64,000 bases of DNA from Dipteris shenzhenensis (GCA_047967505.1 CM106538.1); one strand, 5' to 3'; positions 20,031-31,365 are shown, counted from the stretch's first letter. A program made the numbers and translations. Notes: generated by a model not told the origin, from the letters alone.

Positions 20031-20738
20031 ATGTTAGAGTTTGCTTATAATAACACTGTACATACTTCCACCAAGAAAGCCCCATTTGAAATCATCTATG
20101 GGCAATGTTTACCCACTCCAATAACACACTTGGGGGAGCGAATTTTTGCTGCTGACCAGTTTGCTGAGGATATGTCACAGGTTATTGAGCAGGTAAAAGA
20201 ACATATTAAGAAGGCCCAGGTTCAACAATCCAAGGCAGCCAATAAAAAAAGAAAAGAAGTTTATTACAAGGAGGATGATTGGGTTTTATTGAAGATTGAT
20301 AAAAGAAGAATCAAGTCAGTGAGAGGAAGTACAAAACATGTCAAGCTAGCACCGAGGTTTTATGGTCCATTTCAGATTTCAGCAGCTTTATATCCAGAAG
20401 AAGGATCAAGAGCGTATGAGCTGAAGTTACCAGCCCATTGGCGTATGAAGAACATCTTTCATGTGAGCAATTTGAAGAGATACCATGGCGATACTTCTGC
20501 GTTTTTGGATACTCAGCATCAAGAAGAACCTGAACTTGAAGATGGGACTGAAGTTCTTACTCCGGAACAAATCGTGTACCATAAAGAGAAGAGTACTCGT
20601 GGAAAGAAGAGATATATGTATTTACTGAAGTTTAAAAACCAGCCAGCTAGTGATGCACAATGGATGGAAGAAGAGTTCTTTACAGATTTTCCACAAATAC
20701 TCGCAGATTACAAAGAGGCGATGCAATGGCAGAAGTAA
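20031..20738 (+). pseudogene. gypsy integrase C-terminus with chromodomain
   Basis: Open for 235 codons. It begins with LEFAYNNTVHTSTKKAPFEI (end of the integrase core) and continues through the GPY/F-like part (KLAPRFYGPFQI, YELKLPAHWRMKNIFHVSNL). It ends in a chromodomain-like tail (LTPEQIVYHKEKSTRGKKRY, YLLKFKNQPASDAQWMEEEF). Chromodomains of chromoviruses direct integration to particular chromatin. The stop at 20736-20738 is close to the polypurine tract, as in intact family members. Confidence 0.82.
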
Positions 20739-20806
20739 CAAGAGAAAGTGCACGTAAGAGGAAGAGACAAGCAATTATCTAGAAGAGGACTTCTGCTCAT
20801 TCAAGC

Positions 20807-20815
20807 AGGAGGGAG
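20807..20815 (+). promoter_or_regulatory. Polypurine tract of the gypsy element
   Basis: AGGAGGGAG directly before the 3' LTR start at 20816; primes plus-strand DNA synthesis. Confidence 0.8.
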
Positions 20816-21340
20816 TGTCATGACAAGAGAAATGATTATTTAGTTAATTAATAGTCATTAGAACCTTATTATTGCTAGGCGCCAATTTGATGGTGCGGTT
20901 ATATGTTTGTATTTATGATCGATCAAGCGGTGTAAATAGTACCGCCAAAACTATGTAACATTGGCCAATGATTAGTAATAAAGATGTGCACACACGTGTC
21001 TAGGTCCTAGGGGCAATAGGAAAGGGAAAGGGTGCATTAGAGTGCATTGAATGGTAGGTGCATGGGTCATAGGATAAGGATAGGTGTAAATGGGAAGATG
21101 GAGCTTGAGTGATCTCAAGGGACATTAATGAACGGGTATCACCCTTTCATTGGGAATCTCACATAGCATTCTCTCTACCACATTGCATTCATCCGTCATC
21201 TATCTCCCACCTTGCATGTAGGTCGAAAAAGAAACAAGTACTCTCACGAGGGCGCTCTTCCCCATTGGAGGGCCAATCGGCATTCAAATTCTGCATGCAT
21301 TGCACACATTTGCATTTTCGAAAAGTGTGGATTTTTCACA
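20816..21340 (+). repeat. 3' LTR of the gypsy element
   Basis: 525 bp, TGTCATGACAAGAG to TTTTCACA; partner of 14923-15448. Confidence 0.92.
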
Positions 21341-21345
21341 AAACA
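21341..21345. repeat. TSD AAACA of the gypsy element, right copy
   Basis: Matches 14862-14866. Confidence 0.85.
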
Positions 21346-21866
21346 GACCCTGAAGTCGGCCAGTTTGGGTCGGCTATTTTGAGTAGGGCTTTGCCCTATA
21401 AAAGGGGCCCCTGGGGCCTCCATACTTATCACTTGAAGCAGCAGTTGGGGAGCAGACAGCAGCAGCCACAGGCCCACCCTTGGACCTACACACAGGAGGA
21501 GAAGGAGGCTGACATAGGGCTGCAGACTGAGCTCAAGGTGCTGCCCACCTAGGCTGGCTTCCGGACAGCAAGGTGGAAGGGATCTAGACAGAGAGTCTAC
21601 AAACGCTCGAGGTGGAGCACACAGGCTCGGAGATCTAGAAGTGCCATGCTTGTAGTAGACGGACCTTTTGGTATTGTATCCTCTCCTAGTTTCTGGACAA
21701 ACGGAAATTATATTTGTCTCTGAGCATTGTCTATTTACTGGCTTGCACATCTATGCACATAAGTTAAGAAGTTTGTGATTCCACACCCCACACCACACTG
21801 TGTGAGCTCCTGGGCATTACTATCAGTCTTCCGCTGTGTGTACCCTCTGTTGGGTAATTTCTAACA

Positions 21867-21871
21867 TGGAT
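21867..21871. repeat. TSD TGGAT of the solo LTR, right copy
   Basis: Matches 14327-14331 exactly. Confidence 0.85.
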
Positions 21872-22500
21872 TTGAGAAAAAACTCATCAATGGCTTTACT
21901 GAGATCCTCCTTTTCTTTCTTTTCTAGACCTACTATTCTTTCTTTTCAAGACCTACTATGCATAGATTAGAAGCTCTTTGATTTATTTCTTTCCATTCCT
22001 TTTCTGACTTGTTGGCAAGCTTGATCAGCTTTGCTTAGTAAGTTATTTTTATCTTTTTATCATTTTAAAATAAATATCATTTACTTATAATTTAGTTGCT
22101 ACCAAACTCCCTTCTTTTCTTTGTTCTTTCCGGGTTTTTTTTATAGTAATAATAATTTGTAAGATTGGATTATCTAGTCGTGCGTGCGTGTGTGTCTGTG
22201 TGAGATTTCCTATGCCGTTGCCAAGTAAAATGTTTCCCGAGATGTTTCCCAAGCCATTTCCCATGGGTGAATGTGCATACTGGAAATGGGAGGCTGAGGG
22301 AGGAACAACGCCCTTTCTTGTTTCATAAATACGAAAATCGTATTACCATCCATCAATTAAGCAAACACTTTTAAGTATTAATGCAAGATCCATGAAAATC
22401 TTAATACACATTCATACCTTAATACACATTCATACATCTAGAATAATCCAATCTTACAAACTACATTCATAGGACAAGAATACATTTTCTATACTAAAGT
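21872..22500. other. AT-rich sequence, no supported gene
   Basis: Contains a duplicated TAGGTCT(A/T)GAAAAGAAAGAA motif on the minus strand (21915-21955) and a short minus-strand reading, DLSKAIDEFFLKS (about 21870-21912), that may be an exon fragment (see findings). The rest shows nothing. Confidence 0.4.
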
Positions 22501-22539
22501 AACATCATAGGATTGCTTCATATATGTGGCACTGTACAT

Positions 22540-22808
22540 GCACGATGTTTTTTCTTCCTCGAGCACTTCATGAAGACCTTGAAGGGTTTCGTGAGGCAAA
22601 ATGCAAGGCCCGAAGGTAGCATGGCCGAGGGTTGGTTGGTACAAGAGTCACTTGTATATTTTTTTGGGTTTCTTGTTGATGTGGATAGCTCTCTCCCACA
22701 ACTATGGAGATCTCATGATGAAGACCTAAGGACGACCTCTATTGTGCCTCAAGGGAAAGCACATAGCAAAGTAATGGACATGGAGTTGTATAGCCATGTT
22801 ACAAAATG
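22540..22808 (+). pseudogene. CACTA transposon protein fragment (DUF4218-like)
   Basis: The plus-strand frame gives EHFMKTLKGFVRQNARPEGS, then MAEGWLVQESLVYFFGF, LDSS-like VDSSLPQLW and VPQGKAHSKVM. This resembles the DUF4218 block (MK.LKG.VRN.ARPEG.IAEGY..EE.L.F) encoded by plant CACTA/En-Spm elements next to the TNP2 transposase. Only this fragment is present; no terminal CACTA inverted repeats were located. It ends where the ABCB exon begins, and the two readings overlap by about 15 bases. Confidence 0.65.
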
Positions 22809-23035
22809 AAGTGGGCTGGTTTGATCGCAATGAGAATAACAGCATCGCATTGGCTTCTTGCTTGGCTTCTGATGTCACAAACGTCCGTGCCGCGATTGGA
22901 GGTTGCATTGCGCTCATTGTACAGATTTTGTCTATCATTGGGACTGCAACCATAGTCAGTGCTTCAGCTTGTTGGCGGATGACTGTGGTGGCACTCGTCA
23001 CATTCCCACTCCTTGTTGCCAGCCATATTGGAGAG
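22794..23035 (+). CDS. ABCB-type (P-glycoprotein/MDR) transporter exon, isolated
   Basis: Flanked by an acceptor (GTTGTATAG before 22794) and a donor (GAG|GTATTA at 23036), the 242-bp exon is open in one frame. It reads MLQNEVGWFDRNENNSIALA, then LASDVTNVRAAIGGCIALIV, a hydrophobic segment, WRMTVVALVTFPLLVASHIG. This is the first part of an ABCB transmembrane domain: the (L/R)QEVGWFD motif, the D....V...I.....+++Q intracellular loop and the WR......FPL block. ABCB proteins export auxin and other compounds across the plasma membrane. No other ABCB exon is recognisable nearby, so it may be a gene fragment carried by a transposon rather than a living gene. Confidence 0.68.
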
Positions 23036-24560
23036 GTATTACATAGCTGTTACACAGCATGCTCTCAATCAAATAGTCTAACGTAACCACTAGAGACTTA
23101 CTTGGATGCTAAAATTCATGAAGGCCTTCTTGAGGTGTTCGAGCCCAAAGCATTCAATTACGAAACTCCTAATAGAAAAGCAGTAGTTGTTCAATACATC
23201 ATGGCAAGGAGAAAAAGATGGCAGATGTAATGAGCTCGCATTAGTTTGTTGATGGGAGCACTGAAGTTCCTTTTCATCAATAAATGATTGTTTGCTCAAA
23301 AGTTTTTAGCTAGTTAAACCATTTGGATCACACTTCGCCTTTCTTTCACAAGAGGTTGTGTAGTCAAGGAGAACAAATTTTGGCAGCCACTTTTCTATTA
23401 ACTTATTATTCTACATCTGATGGGTAGGTGAGACTCTTGTGCTAGAGGGACTCGATGATTTCTTATTTTTCCATAGATGTTGTGATCCTATATCTCTTCA
23501 GAAAGCTAGAAAAAAGCTCCATCCTTAAGGTGCTTGTGAACATAAGAGTACTTTTGCTCTTGCGGTCGATGAGAACTTTTACCTCTTCTTTAGAGCTTGA
23601 CTCAAGGATGTCATGGATCCTTGAATCCTCTTAGGTCTCCATGTACCCTCTCGGAATGGTATCCTCCTTTGTAAGAGTCTTCCTTGAAGGATCTAGCTCC
23701 TCAATCTCGAAATTTGAATCTTCAATTAGTTCCACCGATTGCTTCACAGGATGCTAGCTTGGGAGCTTTCGAGGGTGCCTCTAGAATAGCTGCGTACAAT
23801 TGAAACTCAATATCCTAGAAGCCAACATCTAATGTTCACCACACTCTTCTTCATCTATCGTAATGCAGTCAAATTTAGCTTACTTTTGTGTCCTACATTT
23901 GTAAGATCTTTGGTCCTATACATAGACATTAAAAAACAGCTCTTACGACCATCAAATGAGCGATGAGTTTCCTACTTAATATAGATCCTGCAAAGGGCCT
24001 TCCCCTCTCGATCGCTTAGGTCATGGTGTAGTTCAAATTGTGCTAATTGCTTCCACCTCACAGGACCTTGGAATGTCCCCCCCCAATGCCCCTGCATACC
24101 CAAAACCCATTTCCACCGTGGAATAGTTATTCCGTTTCGCTACCCCATTTTGCTAGTAGGTGTGGCATGTCAACTACCCTTTGATCCTCTTTTCTCACAA
24201 AGTTGTCAAAAGACTCTAAATTGAACTTAGCCTAATAATGGACTTTAAAAGCTACAATCTTGAAAAGCCCTCCTCAATTACTCTTGCAATTTCCCTTCAT
24301 GAGTCTTTCGGCTTAATGACAAGTTGCCATGACTTGATAAGGCTATGTCCTCAATCCCTCTTGCAACTATCTTTAATGTTTCCTTTGGCTTGATGATAGC
24401 GTCCTAGTCATCAAATGTAATGATACGATTAGCACCTAATTCTAACTACGGCTCAAATGGAGCATAGGATAACTACATTGTTAAGCTATAGCCATTAAAT
24501 GTAATTAATGTCTTAATAGGACACCTCTTGCCAAAAGACTCTTAAAAACTCTCAAACCAT
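23036..24560. other. No supported gene; unidentified short readings
   Basis: A plus-strand reading at about 23090-23220 (YLDAKIHEGLLEVFEPKAFN, then YETPNRKAVVVQYIMAR) looks protein-like but I do not recognise it. It could be more of the CACTA protein. A broken minus-strand reading at about 23450-23830 is also unassigned. Otherwise AT-rich sequence. Confidence 0.35.
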
Positions 24561-24589
24561 CTAAGATTTCTAGTAGCAAGCACTCAGCA

Positions 24590-25400
24590 CTAAAAAGGCT
24601 CCTGAAAACTTAAGTTATTACAGCATTTCCAAACCCGCTGGATCACCACAGCTCTAGCAAGTCGCCAAACTTGAAATAATGCCTCATTAAGATTGCCTCT
24701 ATCACCACCAAGTAAAGCTTGCTTCCAAGTCGAGGCATAACAGATAGAAGCATTGATCAACCACTTACACACTTTCTTCCACAAGGACTGAACACTCGGA
24801 CATTCCCATAGCACATGGAAGTGTGTCTCTTTTCTGGTCTTGCAGAATAAACATAGAGGGGAGACTCTTAGTTTCCATTTTGCTAGTCTGGCTATAACTG
24901 GCAGCTTTCCTACTAAAAGAACATTCAGTTTAAATGAAGGAGTGGCCTTCGAAACCCTTTCCAATCTATGCCTCCATATTCCAATTCTATCAAAAGGTGG
25001 ATTGACAAGCCACTGCCTGCTCACCATGCAAACATTCCAAGCTGAATCCTGCTTCCTAAAATCTTTCAAAGAGCATCTCTAGAAAGGCTTACCTGAACAA
25101 AGGCTTATCTGAACAGTGCATAAAACCTTTTTAGTCATTTGTGTCTCTACTAGGCTAGTCATCTTAAATCTGCTCATAAGTTCCTGCATAAAAGTGTTTT
25201 CTCCACTTGTCAACCTGAATCTATCTGCAATTACCTCAATATGCAACCAATTCCTTCCACAAGGGTCCCAAACATCATTTAAAATCCGAATTATGGTAAT
25301 CTTGACAAAGGATACCCATGAAGACCTTGGGATCATTGAACCACCGGTGTGGTGAACACTTAATGAAATTGCCAATTTACAATTAAAAGAGAAATGCATG
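24590..25400 (-). pseudogene. LINE ORF2 C-terminal remnant with zf-RVT domain
   Basis: A 159-codon minus-strand reading (24590-25069) contains LKLNV..GKLPVIARLAKWK-like sequence, then SPLCLFCKTRKETHFHVLWECPSVQSLWKKVCKWL. That is the CxxC...H...C zinc finger (zf-RVT) after plant LINE reverse transcriptases, where the bundle RLAKW..R.SPLC..C...ET..H....C is diagnostic. A second minus-strand reading (25079-25399) with GGSMIPRSSWVSFVKITIIR and VWDPCGRNWL lies just upstream in another frame and probably belongs to the same ORF. No RT core is left. Confidence 0.75.
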
Positions 25401-25726
25401 CATAAGAATTATGCACCCAATGCTGCGATAGGAGGGTGCATATGGATCCAAGAGACCTTAGTTTAGCCTTACATGGCTAAAAATGGGTTAGCTGGTGGTG
25501 ATTAACACTTCTTCCCCAAGAAGTGCAAACCAAATGAACAAGTGCCCCACAGTTGGTTAGTGCATAGGACTATTCATATGCATCTCCCCTGCTGCACATA
25601 CTTTATTTTTAGTAATATCCAGTGCTGTATTTATATGCTCATAAATTTACATGATGGGAAGTCTCCAAAATAAAGAGTATCCCAAAGATCCAAAACATAA
25701 AAAGAAAAGCTCTATGCAAGAAGCAT

Positions 25727-28700
25727 CTATATCACCCTCATGGCAGGCATCATATAAGGATTGCCGCAATGAGGCTCGGAAAGATATGACTTGTGAATCT
25801 GCCGACCCAAGTATGCCAAATTATGCTCACTCCAGATTGTCCAAAGAGCCCAATATCTCACCCAAGAGAGAAATAGTGAGTATTGAGACAAAGACCTGAT
25901 AAATATCCCAAATAACCAAAAATGTTTCCCAAATCTATGACTCGGGAACCGGAGCCAAAGATGATCTGAAATTCTCCCGAGGAGGTTCCTAGAACACTGG
26001 CAGTGCCAAAGCAAATGAGGGACAATCTCTGAAGGAGCCTGACATCGTAAACATGTGGATGGTGCAATGCGATGTTTGGCAAGTGCGACTCCCACTGACA
26101 ATGTGCCTATCATGCATCTCCAAAGAAAAAGTCTTTGTTTCAAAGGCATTTTACACTTCCATAATATCCAAAGATTCTTTCGCCACCATGAGAGAGGCTT
26201 CCTGATATGCCACAGAGTATTAGCATATTGCTGAATCCATGGAGCAGGCTGAAGAAGCCTGTAGGCTTTGATGGAGGTCAAGGCAGGCAGTGGAACAGGA
26301 TGAGAGCATGTAGCAAAGGGTTGCAATTGCCAATCCATAAGCTTGTCTGTGTCAGCCACAGGGGGAACAGGTAGAAAAGGATGTAACAAATCAGCGATTT
26401 TCTTCCATATCGACCTATGGTGCATTCCCAATACATAGGAAGCAGTGGCCTGAGGAAAAGATAAAACATAGCCCTGATTATCTACCACATCATGTATGTA
26501 TCTAATTCCCAATTTCATGAGATTGTATGCCCGAACAGGTTCCTGTAAAGCAATTGGAATGTCAAAGATGGCACTCCAATGAATACTTTCTTGCTTCATT
26601 GAGTTAGCGCCCGAGCAATTATCAGGAGCCCATTTGACCTTAGAAAGGACTTGTTTCCAGTCAAGTATCAGAGCAGTAGAGAAAGGACAGCCAGGTATCT
26701 TCCCTACAAATCTCCCAATGACAACCTCCCAATGATCAGTAGTCCAATGACCATAAGCAAAAGTCCTCATGTTGACACACATGGATACTATCATACAAGT
26801 CCATGGCTGTTGTTGGCCGAAAAAAGTATGGAGCATAGTCGCCTTCCTTGCAAGTACATGATATCTTATGTTGAGGATATTAAGTCCACCATGCATCCTA
26901 GGAGAGCACACCATTTCCATCTTCATCAGTCTCAATGCTTTCACAACAGTTTTTGTCCTCCATAACATCTCCATAGCTTGAGACATAAAGGCTGAAATAT
27001 CTCTGAAGGACCAATGCAACAAAGGCAAAAAGAAGTGGACATAGGACATTACAATGGACTGTACTATTCTGAGCCTGACATGAAGTGGCCAAGTAGAAAT
27101 TTTTCAGTATTCCAGTTTATGTTGAAGTCTTTGGAAGATCCATTTTAACTGCTGCTTCCTGGTGATATGCCATCCTATAGGATATCCCAAATGCCTGATT
27201 ACATCTTTGGAATGCACCACCTGACCTGGCCAGAGAATAGAATGCCAATCACATTGTTTCAGGGGAAGCAATTTAGATTTGTCAAAATTGACATGCAATC
27301 CCACTGCCAATCCATACAATGATAGAGTGGTCATAAGCATGTGAACTTCCCGAGGAGAATTCTGTGGCATAAAGAAGGAATCATCAGCATATGCTTGTGC
27401 CAAAAAAGATGCAGCCCCAGGGATTTTAAGACTAGTCATCTATGCTGTGTTTGTAAGATGATCAAGATACATTAAAAGGGGATGGGTCGCAATGGCATAG
27501 AAGAGAGCACTAAGAGGGCAGCCTTGTCTAACTGATCTACCCAATGTCCATGACCGAGATAGATGACCCCCAAGAATGCACTGAGAAGTAGAGCCAGAAT
27601 AAAGCCAGTAAACTGCATTTGCTATCGTTGGACCAAAGCCCAATTTGGTCATGATTTGAGAGATAAAATCCCATTGAACAGTGTCAAATGCCTTAGCAAT
27701 ATAAGGCAATATCTACCTGCAATATGAGCACATCTTGATGCGAGTACTTAGCATATTCAATTGCAGTCAATGCATTGGAGATATTGTCATGGATTTGTCT
27801 TCGCGGCACAAACCCATACTGATGAGGATGAAGGCCCGCATTCAGTATCCCGTGAAGCCTATACACAATCATTTTGGCAATGAGTTTGTAAACTACAGGC
27901 ATCAAAGTAATAGGCCTCCAATCTGACATATGGTCACACAGATGTTTTTTGAGCACAAGTTTGACTATGCCATGCTTCCAAGAGTGCGGTAACTGATTTT
28001 CTTGCCAGGCAACATTGATCATTTGCAAGAGGACATCTTTCAAATCATCCCAAAAAGAAATATAAAATTCCACCGTAAGGCCATCCCAGCCAGGGGACTT
28101 GTATTTGCTAAGGTGGAACAATGCATTATCAAGTTCTATATCAGTAAAAGGTCTCTCCAAGGTAAGAGCATCATCCATTTCCACCATTTCAGAAACATAT
28201 TGGAGGAATTCAGTCCTCGCATCAGTCATTTGATTTGATGGGGAACCAGGAGCAGAGAACAATTTCTGGAAATAATTTTGGCATTCATCTTGGAGGTCAA
28301 AGAAAGAGTGCGTCCAAGAGCCATCTAACTTCCTTACCCTGAGACATGAGTTTTTCTTTCGAGTAGCATGCAGGCCCTGGAAAAAAGCTTTTGATGAGCA
28401 GACCTTATCCATGAGGGGCTTCATTCTTGCTCTAATCTGCCATTTGTGCAATTTCCTCTGATCATTAGCAGTCAATTTAATCCGGGCATGTGAAAGGGAA
28501 TCATTTTCTGATTCAGAGAGAGGCCTTAAATGTGAAAATTCAGTCAATTGTTGTGCTGTCCTTTTTGCCCATTTAACCTCATTCTTCCATTTAGTCATAT
28601 GCCAGTTTCCATACTCCCTAATGATATTCTATATACGAGAGACAAAGTTGTCCCAAGCATAATCTATGTCCTCCTGAGCATGCAAAGGCAAGGGATGAAT

Positions 28701-29513
28701 TGCAAATCTGATCATTTGCTGGAAATAGTGATGTCGGAAATAGGCCTGATTAACATGCAACAATCTACTGGAAAGGGGTGGCAAATAATCCAGTGGCATA
28801 CCAAGGTGCAGATTCATCCATAATGGGGCATGATCTGACAAGCCCAATGAGAAGTCTATGAGGAGATGAGGGCTAAAATCTGCATATTATTGTGGGTAAA
28901 ACAAATACCATCTGTCAAGCCTTGCCCAGTATGTAGTAAGTGCATTATGATGAAAAGTATATCCAGGCACTGACCCTTGGAGAAGCAGCCATAAATCTTC
29001 AGCTTGCACAGAAAGAAGCATGCTATCCCATTTCTGCCTTTCCAATGATAGCATATAAGATCTTGAAGTGGTGTTATCTCTTGGGAGAGGGGAATTAGTA
29101 AAATCTCCACAGATGAATGCATTAGATCTCCAGGGATATTTGCTTAAAGAATCCCATAGAGAAGCCCTCATGGCAAAGGTCTGGGAGGCATAGACTGATG
29201 CAAACTCAAGAATATCACCATTGACATTACATTGTATGACCATCCATCTGCCACTGCTGTCATTGAAGGCTAACTGAGGCTCCAGCTCATGCCTAACCAT
29301 TATGTGTACACCTGAGTAGGTAGTGGTACCAGCATAGTATATGTCATAGCTGCCAAAATAATCATGATGACCAACCTTAGAGTGTTGATTATGCTCTTGC
29401 AAACAAACAATATCTGGCTGCATTTTATGTACATAATTCCAAAAAAGCCTCCACTTTGAGACATTGCAGAGGCTCTGTACATTGTATGTAAAGCACTGAA
29501 GTGTTTGATGCAT
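25727..29513 (-). pseudogene. LINE A ORF2: endonuclease, reverse transcriptase, zf-RVT, frameshifted
   Basis: Starts at 29513 (MHQTLQCFTYNVQSLCNVSK). The endonuclease is open to 28887 with YNVQ, DIVCLQEHNQH (catalytic Glu), YDIYYAG, ICGDFTNSP and ARLDRWY; the SDHAPLW box follows in another frame near 28830. RT readings: 28598-27693 (DWRPITLMPVVYKLIAKMIV, GFVPRRQIHDNI), 27709-27440 (AFDTVQWDF motif A, SVRQGCPLSAL motif B), 27439-27104 (AYADDSFF motif C), 27049-25727 (C-terminal region with CLRCQAPSEIVPHLLWHC zinc finger). At least four frameshifts or stops separate these pieces. All catalytic boxes are still recognisable, so decay is moderate. Confidence 0.9.
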
Positions 29514-29555
29514 GAAAGAGGTATATACAATAAAGTATAAGTATTGAACAGGATG

Positions 29556-30757
29556 TCAGAGAGGCAAAGCCTCTGCCTGCATGGGCTGTCCCTCATGATC
29601 CATGAAAGAAATAGCATTCTCCCCTTCTTCAGAGTCACATATAGGGATGTCCTTCTTCAAAACTCCCACCCAATTTTGAAGGACAGGAGCTGAAGTAGAA
29701 GCCTGTCCTCGTGAGGGAGAAGAAGCATCCCATTGACGAGATTGAAAGGGGCGTTGCTTCAATACAACTACCTTCTTAGGCTGTTGAAAACCATCCCGAT
29801 CAGTTCCCGGAGATTCCTTCATCTTCTCTTTTTCTTTATCTTTTCCTTTTCCAGCAAGTGATTGCACCTGATTAATTGGTTTGGCATTCTTTGCTCCATT
29901 TCTATTTGCTGTCTTAGCTTGCAAATTCTCATTCTTTTCCTGTGTCTGGGGCGGCAAGGCATTGGGAGGGGGCTGATGCAGAACCATTGGGCATTCAAAG
30001 GCTAGATGCCCAAACTTGTGGCAGGTAAAACAAGCTCTTGCAAACACACCCCATTTCAATTCAAAAAACTTTTTTCCCAATTGCATTCCCTCAACTTCCA
30101 CTGCAATAGGAGGGGTAGGTGTGTCAGTGTCCCAGAGAATGCAGAACCTGTTACGGTTTCCCATAGGGCGTGGAGGACAAATGACCTGTCCCAAAGAAGC
30201 AACCAGGCCCGGCAATTCTTCATGCATATAATCCGGGAAGTTAACAACCTCAACCCATACAGGACAATGATTTCGTATAAGACTTTGATAATCCTTGTTT
30301 GGGGACCAGGGCATAGCATGTACCATCTGCTTCCCATAAAAGAGGGGAGAAAGCTCAAGTAGCCTCTACTTGCACAAAGCATCTGATAAATGCACCTCAT
30401 AAAAACCTCTAGATGCAAAATACCCTCTACAAAGCATCCTCCAAGGATGGACTTAATCCACTGTGCAACATCACTGGCTGCTGGGATTCTTCTTGGAAAT
30501 AAAATTATAACCGCGGTTTGAGATAACTTCCTGAGAGGATTCACAAGGGATGGCAATTTCAATTTGTAAGTGACCTCTGGAACTGATTTGCCCCATTCCT
30601 GTCGTGACTGCTGAAAGTCATCCTTTAGGGTATCAAACATGTATTGAGCTTCCATAGTAAGTTCATCATCTTGTGTTGCAGGCTGTGAAGGATGTCGCTT
30701 AGCATCTGCAGGTCTTTCTTTTCGAGCATATGTACAAACATCCGAACCTGAAGCCAT
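29556..30757 (-). pseudogene. LINE A ORF1 (DUF4283 plus CCHC knuckle), frameshifted
   Basis: The likely start at 30757 (MASGSDVCTYARKERPADAK) matches in position the starts of ORF1 in LINEs B and C. The frame is open to about 30430, then shifts and continues to 29556. The second part has MVHAMPWSPNKDYQ, CPVWVEVVNFPDYM and NRFCILWDTD, then the intact knuckle CFTCHKFGHLAFECP and a Lys/Gln-rich tail. ORF1 proteins bind the LINE RNA. Upstream the same frame is open through the leader but encodes only repeat-derived sequence, so I do not extend the start. Confidence 0.82.
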
Positions 30758-30779
30758 GATTGGGATACGACAAGGCAAG

Positions 30780-31165
30780 AGGGACTGTACGAAGAAGTAT
30801 GAAATGAAACAAGCGAGACACAGGACTGTACGGAAAAACACCAGAGCAAGACTCGTGACCTGTACGGTAAAAGTACGGGACTGTACGGACAAGGCTGGAC
30901 TGTACGGAACTACACACGGGGTTGTACGGAAAGAAACCTGATTGTACGGAAATACAGACGGGCACGGGAAGACTGGTTTGTATGAAAATACGGACAGCTG
31001 TACGGACATACGGGAAGGTCTTGAGGAAAAAAAACGACAACGCAAAAAGGTACGGGGCTATGTACGGAGCTGTGCGGAGGACAACCAGACCTGACGCGGG
31101 TGTTCGTACTGACGTACGGATACCGTACGACGACCGTACAGATGTACGGACGGGGCTGCGTGGGA
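30780..31165 (-). promoter_or_regulatory. LINE A leader with a dense GTAC/CCGTAC motif array
   Basis: About 16 GTAC cores in roughly 385 bp, most in the context CCGTACA/G on the element's sense strand. Several match TNCGTACAA, the reported SBP-box (SPL/CRR1-type) consensus, for example near 30919 and 30942. It lies between the 5' end and ORF1 and may be an internal promoter or enhancer region. Confidence 0.6.
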
Positions 31166-31299
31166 TCCCTGGCGAGGCTGAACAGCAGAGCTCCTCTTCC
31201 TTACACACCACACACTTCACACACCACACACCTACACACACACTTCTTTTTTTTTTTGTGGGAAGAAATCTTTTATTGCTGTAGAATAATTACATTCAT

Positions 31300-31324
31300 A
31301 GTTACTTCAAAAAATGAAGTAACT
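31300..31324 (-). promoter_or_regulatory. 3'-UTR stem-loop of LINE B
   Basis: Perfect 9-bp inverted repeat AGTTACTTC / GAAGTAACT (31300-31308, 31316-31324) with a 7-base loop, about 45-70 bases from the poly(A). LINE 3' hairpins can be reverse-transcriptase recognition elements. The LINE D fragment (47758-47813) ends inside the equivalent stem. Confidence 0.55.
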
Positions 31325-31365
31325 ACTACTCAATTGAAGATCTCAGTATAAGCTGTATATACATC

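Larger units (their letters stand above)
14867..21340 (+). mobile_element. Ty3/gypsy chromovirus-like element, decayed, nested in the solo LTR
   Basis: Plus-strand element with LTRs at 14923-15448 and 20816-21340, initiator-Met-tRNA primer site after the 5' LTR, polypurine tract before the 3' LTR, and gag, protease, RT, RNase H, integrase and chromodomain in gypsy order. The flanking duplication AAACA (14862-14866, 21341-21345) places the left boundary 56 bp outside the complete 5' LTR, at an extra chimeric segment (14867-14922). The two LTRs differ at roughly eight positions in 525 bp. The coding region has several frameshifts, a TGA at 17886 and an integrase-core deletion, so the copy is not autonomous. 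A foreign block of about 500 bp sits in the leader (about 15.59-16.08 kb). Confidence 0.92.
14332..21866 (+). mobile_element. Solo LTR (about 1.06 kb) split by a nested gypsy element
   Basis: The LTR starts TGTTGGAAAGGTCACC at 14332 and ends TAATTTCTAACA at 21866. It is bordered by the 5-bp duplication TGGAT (14327-14331 and 21867-21871). The gypsy element at 14867-21340 lies inside it. Removing that and one AAACA copy leaves about 1056 bp with a TATA box (TATAAAAGG near 21398). No internal domain of its own is seen, so it is probably a solo LTR left by recombination. A related LTR is at 56272-57072, with the same termini and the same GCACATAGTTA..GAAGT and TCAGTCTTCCGCTGTGTGTA 3' region. Confidence 0.88.
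25610..31246 (-). mobile_element. LINE A: near-full-length L1-type LINE, inactivated
   Basis: Minus-strand element of about 5.6 kb, first in a head-to-tail array. Its 5' end, with a CA/GT-rich start, meets the poly(A) of LINE B at 31246/31247. Its 3' end near 25610 is estimated; a T-rich but degenerate tract preceded by CACATAC is seen there. Order: GTAC-rich leader (30.78-31.2 kb), ORF1 (30757-29556) and ORF2 (29513-25727). Both ORFs are frameshifted. Layout and length match LINE C once the copia is removed (about 5.68 kb). Confidence 0.88.

Noticed and set aside
23090-23299. 69-codon minus-strand frame
   Set aside because: The plus-strand reading here is more protein-like, and neither matches a known family.
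23450-24010. Minus-strand reading with LIEDSNFEIEELDPSRKTL and VKVLIDRKSKSTL
   Set aside because: It vaguely resembles the linker before a gypsy RT but has stops and no diagnostic motif; left unassigned.
30780-31165. CRISPR-like regular repeats (TACGG)
   Set aside because: Motifs are 6-9 bp at irregular spacing without conserved repeat-spacer units, in a eukaryotic LINE leader.
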